A DNA stretch of 64,000 nucleotides from Pogostemon cablin (taxonomy: Eukaryota; Streptophyta; Magnoliopsida; Lamiales; Lamiaceae). This document shows, piece after piece, positions 1-9,331 of this stretch (the stretch's first letter is position 1; every line of letters begins with the position of its first letter). The notes under the pieces were generated by a model that had not been told where the DNA came from, did not search any database, and saw only the letters and a program-made list of their open reading frames with translations. A program made the translations under genes and the position numbers. The DNA lies in assembly GCA_023678885.1 (NCBI GenBank), contig CM042955.1, positions 22,827,835 to 22,891,834 on the forward strand, read 5' to 3'.

Positions 1-81
1 TTTGAATTAAAGATGAGAGTTGATGGAGGGATTTCCAATGATACCATTCCAGATTGGATTACAAATCTAAAACACTCTTAA
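1..81 (+). CDS. possible C-terminal end of an unidentified gene
   Basis: Frame 1 is open from the first base to a TAA at 79-81 and gives 26 residues containing the string DTIPDWITNLKHS. This faintly resembles a leucine-rich-repeat line, but it is too short to assign. It could equally be a chance open frame in the 3' flank of the neighbouring NLR gene. Bases 82-217 hold nothing I recognise. Confidence 0.15.
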   Translation, partial: FELKMRVDGGISNDTIPDWITNLKHS

Positions 82-217
82 ATTTGATGATAAAAGGACA
101 TTCATGGATTTGAAGAATGAAGTTAAACATGCAAATGTAGTATTCTAGCAATTAAAATAATGAATATATATGATGAAAATATGAAAGATAGTAGCTTACA
201 GCACCTGTGTAACCCCC

Positions 218-3200
218 TCAAATTTTCAAATGAGGAATGTGTGCAATCTTGTGCCAGTCCTCACCATTTGGCTTCTGACATCGCCTTTGAAGTTGTGGGC
301 ATTCCCAAATCTCAAGCCATTCGAGATGTTTGAATTTGCGCAATGGAAGTGACGGAATTGCTGGGCATTTCTGAATTTCCAACTGTGTGAGTGACTGAAG
401 ATCAGCCAACCAGTCCGGCAAAGAGGTTAGTTTCTCGAGTGTACCAAGTGTTAGATATTGAAGTGATGGCAACTGCTGTAGGACTAAAGGCAGAGATACT
501 ATTTCATCAATAGAACAAAGCTTGAGGCGTTTAAGGAGATGGAGGTGTTTAATCTCGTCTATCACGTCAACCAACCCACTGCAATTGTATACACTTAGTT
601 GCTCGAGAGCAATGAGTTGCCTTAACCATCCCTCTGGAAAACAACTCTCTATCTTGCACTTTAATAAACTCAACTTTGCAAGGCCGTTGAGGCCTTGAAA
701 CCATTTTTCCGGCAAACGGTGATTGTGTAGATGCCAGACACTCAATTTCTTCAGATTACAGAGGCCTTCCAGTGCATCTTCCAGCATAACATTTTTCCAT
801 GTAGCATCATCAATTTTTTCAAAGTCCAAAAACAGTTTTGAAAGATTTTTAAGCTTATGAAAAGAGAATGAAGGCGGAATCATGTATTGGCAAGTCACTT
901 CTTTCAGATTTGGGAAACTTTCTCCCACTTCCTTCTCCTTTAACAAGCCTTTCAGATTGTGTAATCCTTTCAAATCTAGCTCCTCCAACAATGGAAACTT
1001 TGTCCCAGTGTCATCCTCATCCAAAACATACTCCAGCATATCAAGATTGCTCAAACGCAAGGCCTTGAGAAGAGGAAGATCTCCAAGTGGTGGAAGATGC
1101 ATGCAATTTCGGCAATTATCTAAGGATATCATGGTTAAATTTTTCATCTTTGTAATCCAAAGAGCAAATTTGTAGCCATGGAACCCATATATCTTCAAAG
1201 TTTCCAGGTTCAAGTGAGGTTCCAGAGCTTCGAGCACCATCTCATCATTTGACAAATCGAAGGATTTGCGATCAACTTCCCAATGTAAGACCAAATCACG
1301 AAGGCCTTGCTTTCCAACAAGATTTGCTTTCTTTGCATTCATATGGTTTTGTACGCTTTCCAAATGTTTGATTTCAAGTCTGCCTCCAAGATTCAAGTGT
1401 TCCAATTCATCAAGTTTATGGCCATTCTTATCTTCTACTATGAACAAACTCAATGTCTTTAGAGAAGTCAATTCTCCAATTCTACGGGGCATATGACTCA
1501 ATGAATTACATCCTTCTAAAAAAATATGACGAAGTTTAGTCATGTTTATGAAATTCTTAGGCAAACTCTTGAGATTGCTACAATAATTCAAAACTAAAAT
1601 CTGTAAATTGTGAAGGCAATGAAATGTAGAAGGAAGAGTATGAATATAAAATGAATCTTCCAAGTTTAAACACCTTAAATGTTTTAACTTGCCTAATGCA
1701 CTAGGCAGCTCTTTCACCCCATCAACAAGACACAGCCTTAGAATTCTCAAACGATCATATTTCATGGTGTTCAATGTGCAAAATTCAACTGAATTTGTAT
1801 TGAGTTCAACAGAAATTGTGGATACTTTAACTAGAATTCTTGAAGTAGAGATCAAAGAATCTGACCACAAACTTAATTGGCGTATTCTGTTGTCTGATGA
1901 AAATCTGTTGCTACTCTCTGTTTGTGCCCTAGGAATCTTGTTCTCCATGATGGATTGAGCAAGGTCATGAACAAGATCATGCATTTTAAAAGTCGTTCTT
2001 CTTCCACTTGGATTAACTTCTTGGAAGAAGGATCTCAAAGTTAACTCATTCCATATTTGATCTCCGACGTCCTCCACTTCCCGTGTTCCGTTTGTTGATA
2101 TGCATCCATGAGACATCCAATGAAAGATCAATTGTGTCTTCTCAAACTCATAATCCTTAGGAAAAACTGCACAATATACAAAACACCGTTTCAGTACAAA
2201 AGGGAGATGACGATAACTCAACCTCAAAACAGGGAGGATTGAATTTTCTTCCTCCGGGAGACTCCACATGCTACTTTCTTCAACATGGCTCCATTCTTTT
2301 TCGTCTCTCTTAAACCTCAAGAGACCTCCGAGAGCCTTAGCCGCCAAAGGAACACCAGCACATTTCTTCACAATTCGCCTTCCGATGGCTTCCAAGTTAC
2401 CACGGTGGTGTACATCCTCCTGCCCAAAAGCCCGTAGCTTAAACAAGAGCCAGCAGTGCTCTTCCAACAATTCAGTCAAGCAATAAGTTGGAAGTGTTCC
2501 CATGATATCCGCAACCTTTTTCACACGTGTGGTGACAACAATGGAAGCCCCCACAGAGCCACAAGACAGAGTACTTTTCAATCTAACCCAATCTTCTTGA
2601 TTCTCATTCCACACATCATCCAAAATCAACAAGTACTTTTTCTCACTCAGCTCTTCACGGAGGCGGCGCTGCAGAGAATCCAAATTCTCCAATTTTGATT
2701 GATTTCCGGTGACGGATTCAATCAATGCCCTAATTATAGCAATCAAATCAAAATGATCAGAAACACAAGCCCACAATTTGTTGTCAAAATGTTGACTTAT
2801 CCGGTCATCGTTGTAGATTAACTGGGCAAGCGTCGTCTTCCCCATTCCTCCCATACCAATAATGGGCAAAACAGAGAGTTTTTGGTCAGAAACATGGTTC
2901 ACCAACAAATCCACAATCCTATCTCGATCATCGTCCCTGCCGTACACGTGATCCGGCTCATTCACAACGGATCCGGTTGCCCGTCTCCAGTCGATCTGGT
3001 TCGACTGCTGCACGACAATCTCCTGGAAGTGAAACTTATGGCGATCCTCTGCAATGGCGTCCAGTTTCTCAACTGCTTCTTTCATCCTTCTTCCGATGTT
3101 GTACCTGAACAAAACCTTCTTCAAGTTAAAATTGGAGCCTCTGCGGTTGAATTTAGCGAGCTCAGTCTGACACTCGTCTAGTATATCTTCAATCTCGAAG

Positions 3201-3406
3201 GCCATTCCGTTGAGCTCGCCCAGCCAATTCTGAACCGCCTTGCTTTGAAATTGTTTGTCTTCGGCATCCTCCAACACTTTCTGGATGGTGATGAGAGATT
3301 TGGAAAGCTTCTTCATCTCCTTATCGACACCAATAATCAACCCGACCTCTCTCTGGACTAGAGAGGTTAAGTTGTCAATCAGAACTTGAAAAAATGCCTC
3401 GGCCAT
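218..3406 (-). CDS. CC-NB-ARC-LRR (NLR) disease resistance protein, RGA-like, complete single exon
   Basis: Predicted intracellular immune receptor of 1062 aa, the usual size for this family, encoded without introns. The start is the ATG at 3404-3406, followed by the MAEAF-type beginning common in RGA-like NLRs. An N-terminal coiled-coil (Rx-N-like) domain spans about residues 1-150 and includes the EIEDILDE motif (71-78). The NB-ARC follows: P-loop GMGGMGKTT (184-192), kinase-2 LLILDDVW (259-266), RNBS-B SIVVTTR (288-294), GLPL as CAGVPLAAKALGG (349-361), RNBS-D CFVYCAVFPKDYEF (408-421) and MHD within KMHDLVHDLA (474-483). Irregular LRRs run from about 540 to the C terminus. All nucleotide-binding motifs are intact, so the protein looks functional. 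A related broken copy lies just upstream (4279-12015). Such proteins bind ADP/ATP and trigger cell death on effector recognition; the specificity of this one is unknown. Confidence 0.93.
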   Translation of the reverse strand: MAEAFFQVLIDNLTSLVQREVGLIIGVDKEMKKLSKSLITIQKVLEDAEDKQFQSKAVQNWLGELNGMAFEIEDILDECQTELAKFNRRGSNFNLKKVLFRYNIGRRMKEAVEKLDAIAEDRHKFHFQEIVVQQSNQIDWRRATGSVVNEPDHVYGRDDDRDRIVDLLVNHVSDQKLSVLPIIGMGGMGKTTLAQLIYNDDRISQHFDNKLWACVSDHFDLIAIIRALIESVTGNQSKLENLDSLQRRLREELSEKKYLLILDDVWNENQEDWVRLKSTLSCGSVGASIVVTTRVKKVADIMGTLPTYCLTELLEEHCWLLFKLRAFGQEDVHHRGNLEAIGRRIVKKCAGVPLAAKALGGLLRFKRDEKEWSHVEESSMWSLPEEENSILPVLRLSYRHLPFVLKRCFVYCAVFPKDYEFEKTQLIFHWMSHGCISTNGTREVEDVGDQIWNELTLRSFFQEVNPSGRRTTFKMHDLVHDLAQSIMENKIPRAQTESSNRFSSDNRIRQLSLWSDSLISTSRILVKVSTISVELNTNSVEFCTLNTMKYDRLRILRLCLVDGVKELPSALGKLKHLRCLNLEDSFYIHTLPSTFHCLHNLQILVLNYCSNLKSLPKNFINMTKLRHIFLEGCNSLSHMPRRIGELTSLKTLSLFIVEDKNGHKLDELEHLNLGGRLEIKHLESVQNHMNAKKANLVGKQGLRDLVLHWEVDRKSFDLSNDEMVLEALEPHLNLETLKIYGFHGYKFALWITKMKNLTMISLDNCRNCMHLPPLGDLPLLKALRLSNLDMLEYVLDEDDTGTKFPLLEELDLKGLHNLKGLLKEKEVGESFPNLKEVTCQYMIPPSFSFHKLKNLSKLFLDFEKIDDATWKNVMLEDALEGLCNLKKLSVWHLHNHRLPEKWFQGLNGLAKLSLLKCKIESCFPEGWLRQLIALEQLSVYNCSGLVDVIDEIKHLHLLKRLKLCSIDEIVSLPLVLQQLPSLQYLTLGTLEKLTSLPDWLADLQSLTQLEIQKCPAIPSLPLRKFKHLEWLEIWECPQLQRRCQKPNGEDWHKIAHIPHLKI
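2836..2857 (-). promoter_or_regulatory. candidate miR482/2118 target site in the P-loop codons
   Basis: The P-loop codons read GGTATGGGAGGAATGGGG and onward in the sense direction. This is the stretch that miR482/miR2118-family microRNAs bind in many eudicot NLR transcripts. The first twelve bases match the classic target exactly, as far as I can compare from memory. Targeting is an inference; no microRNA gene was found in the window. Confidence 0.4.
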
Positions 3407-4278
3407 AGCTGGAAATGATGGAACGATTATAACGAGGAATTTAGAAGTGAAATGATCAAATGATGAGTGTGTGAAGGTGAAGGAATTAGATAACGGTGGT
3501 GAATTAGGGCTTGAAGGTGTGGGAAGTTGCTTGGTTATCCGACCTAGTAATACTTTCGTCGTTCAAAGGAAGTGGCTATCACCTGCAAGTTGCCGTGGAA
3601 TTTGCTTTGCCAAAGAGAGGACAAAAGAGGCTGCCATATATGCCACAGCCCATATAAGGATTATTTTATGAGAGAAAATACTAGTATCACATTTATTCCC
3701 TGGAGTGTGACTGTGTGATTATCAATTTTGATCATAATTTTGGTTTTTTTTTTCAATATTAATTCTTTTTAACGAAAATAAAATAAAATTGTCGGAATTT
3801 TTGTTCTTTAATTATTTTACTTTTTAATTTTTATTAATCCTATTATACAGAAGTCTCTTATGAATTCGATTCATCATGTATGCAAAATTATTCTTTAATT
3901 TGTAAAAAAAATATTATTCGGATAAACTATTACTTTTTAAAATAAAAAATATTAATTATTTTAACATAATGTAAAAAATCATTGATTTGGAGAGTATTAT
4001 TTTTATATTAAGAAAACTAATAACTCAGAAAATTTTCATGTTTTAAAAAAATAATAATTGGTAAATCAAGACGTCAGAAGATTAAAAAAGTAGCGATTTA
4101 TTTCTATTCTCTAAAGAGAGTAATTTTTTACTAAAAATTATTATTTTTATTTATCATGCAAAATATTTATAGAATAATTCAATCTAAAAAGTAATAAGTT
4201 TATAACTTCTTCCCCCACAAACTTTTACAATTGACGGTAAGTACAAATTTACAAGAAAATCCCAAAAGATAGTACGCA
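3407..4278. other. intergenic spacer between two NLR genes
   Basis: Bases 3407-3660 are the 5' flank of the NLR at 218-3406 and hold no obvious gene. From about 3670 to 4200 the DNA becomes strongly AT-rich, with poly-A and poly-T runs and no open frame worth reporting. Confidence 0.6.
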
Positions 4279-4690
4279 TTACAGCACCTCTGTATCAATA
4301 TCCAAGTTGGGAATGTGGGCAATCTTGTGCCAATCCTCACCATTTCCTTTGCGGCATCGCCTTTGAATTTTCGGGCATCCACAAATCTGAAGCCACTCCA
4401 GATTAGCCAATACAGCTAACGGGAGTGACGGAACCGCCGTGCAATATTCAACTTCCAAGCGTCGGAGAGAGTGAAGATCAGCCAACCATTCCGGCAAACA
4501 AGTCAGCTGCGTTAGACAGGACAACGTTAATGAGTGGAGTGAGGGGACATGTTGGAAGCCCTGTGGTAGTGATACCATTTCACTGATAAGTTTGAGCTGG
4601 AGGCGTTTTAGGAGACGGAGGTGTCCGATCTCCTCCGCCACGTCTCCCAGCTCGCTGCAGCCGCAGATAGTTAGCTCCTCCAGAGCTGTG

Positions 4691-4695
4691 AGGTG
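4691..4695. repeat. target-site duplication AGGTG (left)
   Basis: Identical to 9332-9336 on the far side of the copia element. It lies within LRR codons of the NLR pseudogene. Confidence 0.93.
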
Positions 4696-4996
4696 TGTTG
4701 GAGTATGGAGCCTAAATTCTTTGGGCCCGTATTTATTTTGGCCCAGTTGATCCTAATGGGCTTAGGATTATGACAAGTTATCTTGATCAAGAAGTTATCC
4801 ATTGAGTTTTCTTGATCAAGAAGTTATCCATTGTGTTATCTTGATCAAGATGTTTTCTCATTGTAGTTGACTTGTCCAACAAGGTAAGAAAAATCATGGC
4901 TTGGCATCGCCCCCAGATGTAGTCGAAAGACGAAGTGGGTAAACAAATCTCGTGTTATTTGTGTCATCGTGTGCGTGTGTGTCTAAATTCCTAACA
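4696..4996 (+). repeat. 5' LTR of the copia element, 301 bp
   Basis: Begins TGTTGGAGTATGG and ends CCTAACA. It contains three copies of a 29-bp unit centred on the perfect palindrome CTTGATCAAG (4782, 4811, 4840). It matches 9001-9331. Confidence 0.95.
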
Positions 4997-4998
4997 AC

Positions 4999-5011
4999 TG
5001 GTATCAAGAGC
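4999..5011 (+). other. primer-binding site (tRNA-Met type)
   Basis: TGGTATCAAGAGC lies 2 bp after the 5' LTR. It equals the initiator-tRNA-Met complement TGGTATCAGAGC with one extra A. Confidence 0.8.
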
Positions 5012-5036
5012 CTCGGGTTCGAAGGGAGCAGTCACG

Positions 5037-8000
5037 ATGAGCGACAAGAAGATTTCAATTAAACAGTTTGACGGATCAAATTTCGGGTTCTGGAAGATGC
5101 AGATCGAGGATTATCTCTATGGCAAAGATTTGTATGTTCCCTTAGAAGAGAAGGTGAAACCCGAAAAGATGGTTCTGAAGGAGTGGAATCTGTTGAACAG
5201 AAAGGCGATGAGTGCGATACGTTTATCGTTGTCCATGAACGTAGCCTACCACACAACTAAAGCCAAGTCCGCAAGGGAGATGCTGCAAATCCTGGAGGAG
5301 ATGTACCAAAAGCCCACAACTACGAACAAGGTTCATTTGATCAGATGATTGTTCAACCTCAGAATGTCGGAGAGCACACTTGTGCAGCAACATCTGAACG
5401 AGTTCAACATGATCATTGGGCAGTTGTGTTCAGTCGAAATCGAATTCACTAATGAGGTACTTGCTTTAGTTTTGTTATCTTCTTTGCCAGATAGTTGGGC
5501 TGCCACAGTAAATGCAGTTAGTGCTTCATCCGCGAAAGATAAATTGAAGCTTGACGAAGTGAGAGATCTGATGATTAGCGAGGAGGTTCGCAGAAAAGAG
5601 TCTGGATCTACTTCAGGGTCAGTGCTGAACACGGAGGATAGGGGCAGATCAAAGGGTAGGCAGAATCGTGGCAGATCAAAGTCCAGAGGAAAGAGTCAAT
5701 CCAAGAAAGACAAAGACTCAATCCAGTGCTGGAATTGTGATGAGTTTGGTCACTACAGAAATCAGTGTACAGCGCCCAAGAAAAACAAGAAGAGACAGAA
5801 TGAGAAGAAGACAGCAAACGCAACCATAGATGATATTGGAGATGCATTGGTCTTGAGTGTCAGTAGTCCGCTGGAATCATGGGTGTTGGATTCTGGAGCA
5901 TCATTTCACTCATGCAGTGATACTGAAATAATGGAGAACTATGTGTCTGGTGAATTCGGACAAGTCTACCTTGCTGATGATGAGCCCTTGAAGATCGTGG
6001 GGAAAGGAGATGTTCGGATATCCACACCAAACGGATCGACATTAAAGTTGAATGGTGTTAGGCACATTCCAGGATTGAAAAGAAATTTGCTTTCAATTGG
6101 ACAGCTTGATGTAGAAGGATACTCAGTGACTTTTGACAGCAACAGTTGGAAGATCAGTAAAGGAGTAATGATAGTAGCGCGAGGGAAGAAGGAGGGGACG
6201 TTGTATACTACAACTAACTCCAAGGACTGCATTGATCTTGCAGGAGCTACGACCAATGTTGATTTGTGGCACTGTCGGCTGGGTCACATGAGCGAGAAAG
6301 GGATGAAGGTAATGTGTTCGAAAGGGAGACTTCCAGGGCTGAAATCTGTTGAAGTTGGCCTATGCGAGGACTGTGTTTTCGGGAAATAGAGAAGAGTAAG
6401 TTTCTCGAAAGGTGGCAGAACCTTGAAGGCAGAAAAGTTAGAGTTGGTGCATAGCGATCTATGGGGACCAGCGCCCACAAAGTCCCTTGGTGGTTCGGAG
6501 TACTACATGACCTTCATCGATGACTCCACTCGAAAGGTATGAGTTTATTTTCTGAAAAATAAAATTGATGCATTTGATACTTTCAGGAAGTTGAAAGCCC
6601 TTGTAGAGAATGAAACGGGGCTGAAAGTAAAGTGTCTTCGTTCTGACAATGGAGGTGAATATGAACTCCATGAGTTCAATGAATATTTTGCTAAGAATGG
6701 GATTCGCATGGAGAAGACCGTGAGAGGAACTCCCAAGCAGAATGGAGTGGCAGAACAAATGAACAGAACTTTGAATGAGCGAGCTAGATGCATGAGATTG
6801 AAGAGTGGACTGCCTAAGATGTTTTGGGCAGATGCAGTAAACACAGCAACATACCTAATTAACAGAGGTCCATCAGTTCCGTTGGAAAACAGAATACCAG
6901 AGGAAGAATGGACAGGAAAAGAGGTAAATCTGTCTTACTTGCGTGTCTTTGGTTGTGTTGCATATGCTCATATTAGTTCTAATGATAAAAGCAAGTTAGA
7001 TGATAAATCTGTTAAGTGTACGTTCATTGGTTATGGTGGTGATGAGTTCGGTTATAGACTCTGGGATGAGAACAACCGAAATATTATTCGCAGTAGAGAT
7101 GTGGTTTTCAATGAACAGGTTATGTACAAGAACAGATTGGAGGCATCAAATTCTGACAAGACTAATACCCAAGAAGTCGAGTTAGACATCTCAAACTCGA
7201 GTGGGAGCAAAGAGAGTCAGAATGAGGAAGAGGTTCTCATTGGAGAACCAAAGACACCACCACCACCATTGGAGGATCCGTTGCAGAGACCAGCTAAAGA
7301 ACGACGTGCACCTGATAGGTATTCGCCCTCTAACTACTACATGTTACTTACTGATGGTGGTGAGCCTGAGTGTTATGCAGAGGCAGAGCAGAGTGAAGAT
7401 AGACGAAAATGGAGAGGTGCTATGGATGATGAGTTAGCATCTCTTCTGTTGAATGGCACTTGGGAACTTGTTGAGCTTCCAAAGGGTAAAAAGGCTTTGC
7501 ACTGCAAGTGGGTCTACCGAATCAAGAATGAAGCTGACGGTAGCAGACGCTACAAAGCTCGGTTGGTTGTCAAGGGGTTTGAGCAGCAACATGGTATTGA
7601 CTATACTGATGTCTTTACTCCAGTTGTGAAACTGACCACTATTCGAATGGCGTTGAGTATGGTAGCTGCAGAAAACTTGATATTGCATCAGATGGATGTG
7701 AAGATGGCATTTCTCCATGGTGAATTGGTGGAAGAGTTGTACATGACACAGCCTGAAGGTTTCATAGAGAAGGGAAAGGAGCCACTTGTATGCAAATTAA
7801 AGAAAAGTTTGTATGGCCTAAAACAAGCCCCAAAGCAGTGGTATAAGAAGTTTGACAGCTTCATGATGGAGATTGATTACCATAGATGTCACGCTGATCA
7901 TTGTTGCTACTACAAGAGGTTTGACAAAAGCTTCCTTATTCTCTTGCTATATGTTGATGATATGTTGATCATAGGAGTCGATGCAAGAGAGGTATATAAG

Positions 8001-8915
8001 TTGAAGAAACAGTTGTCAGAACGGTTCTCCATGAAGGATCTTGGAGAGGCAAAACAGATTTTGGGCATGAGGATTGAACGTGATAAGGCGACGGGATATG
8101 TATATCTTTCGCAGGCGAGTTACATTCAGAAGTTCCTGGAAAGATTCAACATGTCAGAGTCGAAGCCTGTGAGTGTTCCACTGGAAAGTCAATTCAAACT
8201 TTCAAAGAAGGAATCACCAAAGAACAAGGAGGAACGTGCACAAATGATGAGTGTTCCATATGCTTCAGCAATTGGTAGCATCATGTATGCCATGGTGTGT
8301 ACAAGACTAGATATTGCTCATGCAGTGGGAGTAGTAAGCCGGTTCATGAGTGATTCGGGCAAGCAACATTGGGAAGCAGTGAAGTGGGTCATGCGATACT
8401 TGAGAGGTACCACATACAATGCTCTGTGTTTCAAAGGCAAGAGTGTGGCGCTGGTGGGTTATGTGGATGTAGACTTGGCATCTAATGACCTTGATGGGAG
8501 AAGAAGTACAACCGGGTATGTCTTTACTTATGGTGGTACTGTTATATCTTGGACTTCTAAGTTGCAGAAGGTTGTTGCATTGTCCACCACGGAGGCAGAG
8601 TATATAGCTGTGACAGAGGCAAGTAATGAGATGGTGTGGTTGCAGAATTTCTTGGGGAAACTTGGGAAGGAGCATGAAAATAGTACTCTTTTCAGTGATA
8701 GTCAAAGTGATATATTTCTTGCAAAGAATCCGGCATTTCACTTAAGAACAAAGCATGTTGAATTGAAGTATCACTACATCCGTCACCTTTTGGAGAAGAA
8801 GGTCTTACAGCTTATAAAGATCCTTGGAAATGAGAATCCAACGGACATGTTTACTAAGGTGGTGACCTTAGAGAAATTGAAGCTATGCATAGCTTCAATT
8901 GGCCTTGGAACTTGA
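5037..8915 (+). pseudogene. copia gag-pol polyprotein with three in-frame stops
   Basis: One continuous frame starts at the ATG at 5037. Gag has the DGSNFGFWKMQIEDYL region and a CCHC knuckle (CWNCDEFGHYRNQC). The protease follows with active site WVLDSGAS, then integrase with its HHCC part (WHCRLGHMSEKG), TFIDD, RSDNGGEY and NGVAEQMNR. Reverse transcriptase has LLLYVDDML, and RNase H has GRRSTTGYVF, STTEAEY and the TKHVELKYH tail. The frame is broken only by nonsense codons: TGA 5346-5348 in gag, TAG 6387-6389 just after the integrase HHCC, and TGA 6540-6542 in the integrase core where Trp is usual. There is no frameshift. The protein should not be made intact, so the copy is non-autonomous unless complemented. 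The domain order protease-integrase-RT-RNase H defines Ty1/copia; the sequence is nearest Tnt1/Tork by eye. Confidence 0.94.
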
Positions 8916-8988
8916 AGAAAAGGCTAGGCGATGCCAGGCGGATACGGGAGGAGAACTATAAGATATGCTACATGGAGGATTTAGTCTC

Positions 8989-9000
8989 CAAGTGGGAGAT
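8989..9000 (+). other. polypurine tract of the copia element
   Basis: CAAGTGGGAGAT directly abuts the 3' LTR at 9001, the expected plus-strand primer position. Confidence 0.8.
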
Positions 9001-9331
9001 TGTTGGAGTATGGAGCCTAAATTCTTTGGGCCCGTATTTCTTTTGGCCCAGTTGATCCTAATGGGCTTAGGATTTGGGCAAGTTATCTTGATCAAGAAGT
9101 TATCCATGTGTTATCTTGATCAAGAAGTTATCCATTGTGTTATCTTGATCAAGAAGTTATCCATTGTGTTATCTTGATCAAGATGTTTTCTCATTGTAGT
9201 TGACTTGTCCAACAAGGTAAGAAAAATCCTGGCTTGGCATCGCCCCCAGATGTAGTCGAAAGACGAAATGGGTAAACAAATCTCGTGTTATTCGTGTCAT
9301 CGTGTGCGTGTGTGTGTCTAAATTCCTAACA
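9001..9331 (+). repeat. 3' LTR of the copia element, 331 bp
   Basis: Same ends as the 5' LTR. It is 30 bp longer because it holds four rather than three copies of the 28-29-bp CTTGATCAAG unit (9087, 9115, 9144, 9173). The reading frame of the NLR pseudogene runs on into this LTR to a stop at 9178-9180. Confidence 0.95.

Larger units (their letters stand above)
4696..9331 (+). mobile_element. Ty1/copia LTR retrotransposon (Tnt1/Tork-like) inserted in the NLR pseudogene
   Basis: Complete element of 4636 bp with TG...CA ends, flanked by the perfect 5-bp duplication AGGTG (4691-4695 and 9332-9336). It carries 5' and 3' LTRs, a tRNA-Met-like primer site, a gag-pol frame and a polypurine tract AAGTGGGAGAT just before the 3' LTR. 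The LTRs differ by a handful of substitutions plus one extra internal repeat unit in the 3' copy, so the insertion is not very recent. Its coding frame has three nonsense codons. Confidence 0.96.

Noticed and set aside
5037..5348. Separate small gene at the start of the copia body
   Set aside because: It is the N-terminal part of gag, ended by a nonsense codon in the same frame as the rest.
8307..8741. 144-codon minus-strand frame in the first copia element
   Set aside because: Antisense shadow of the RT/RNase H region.
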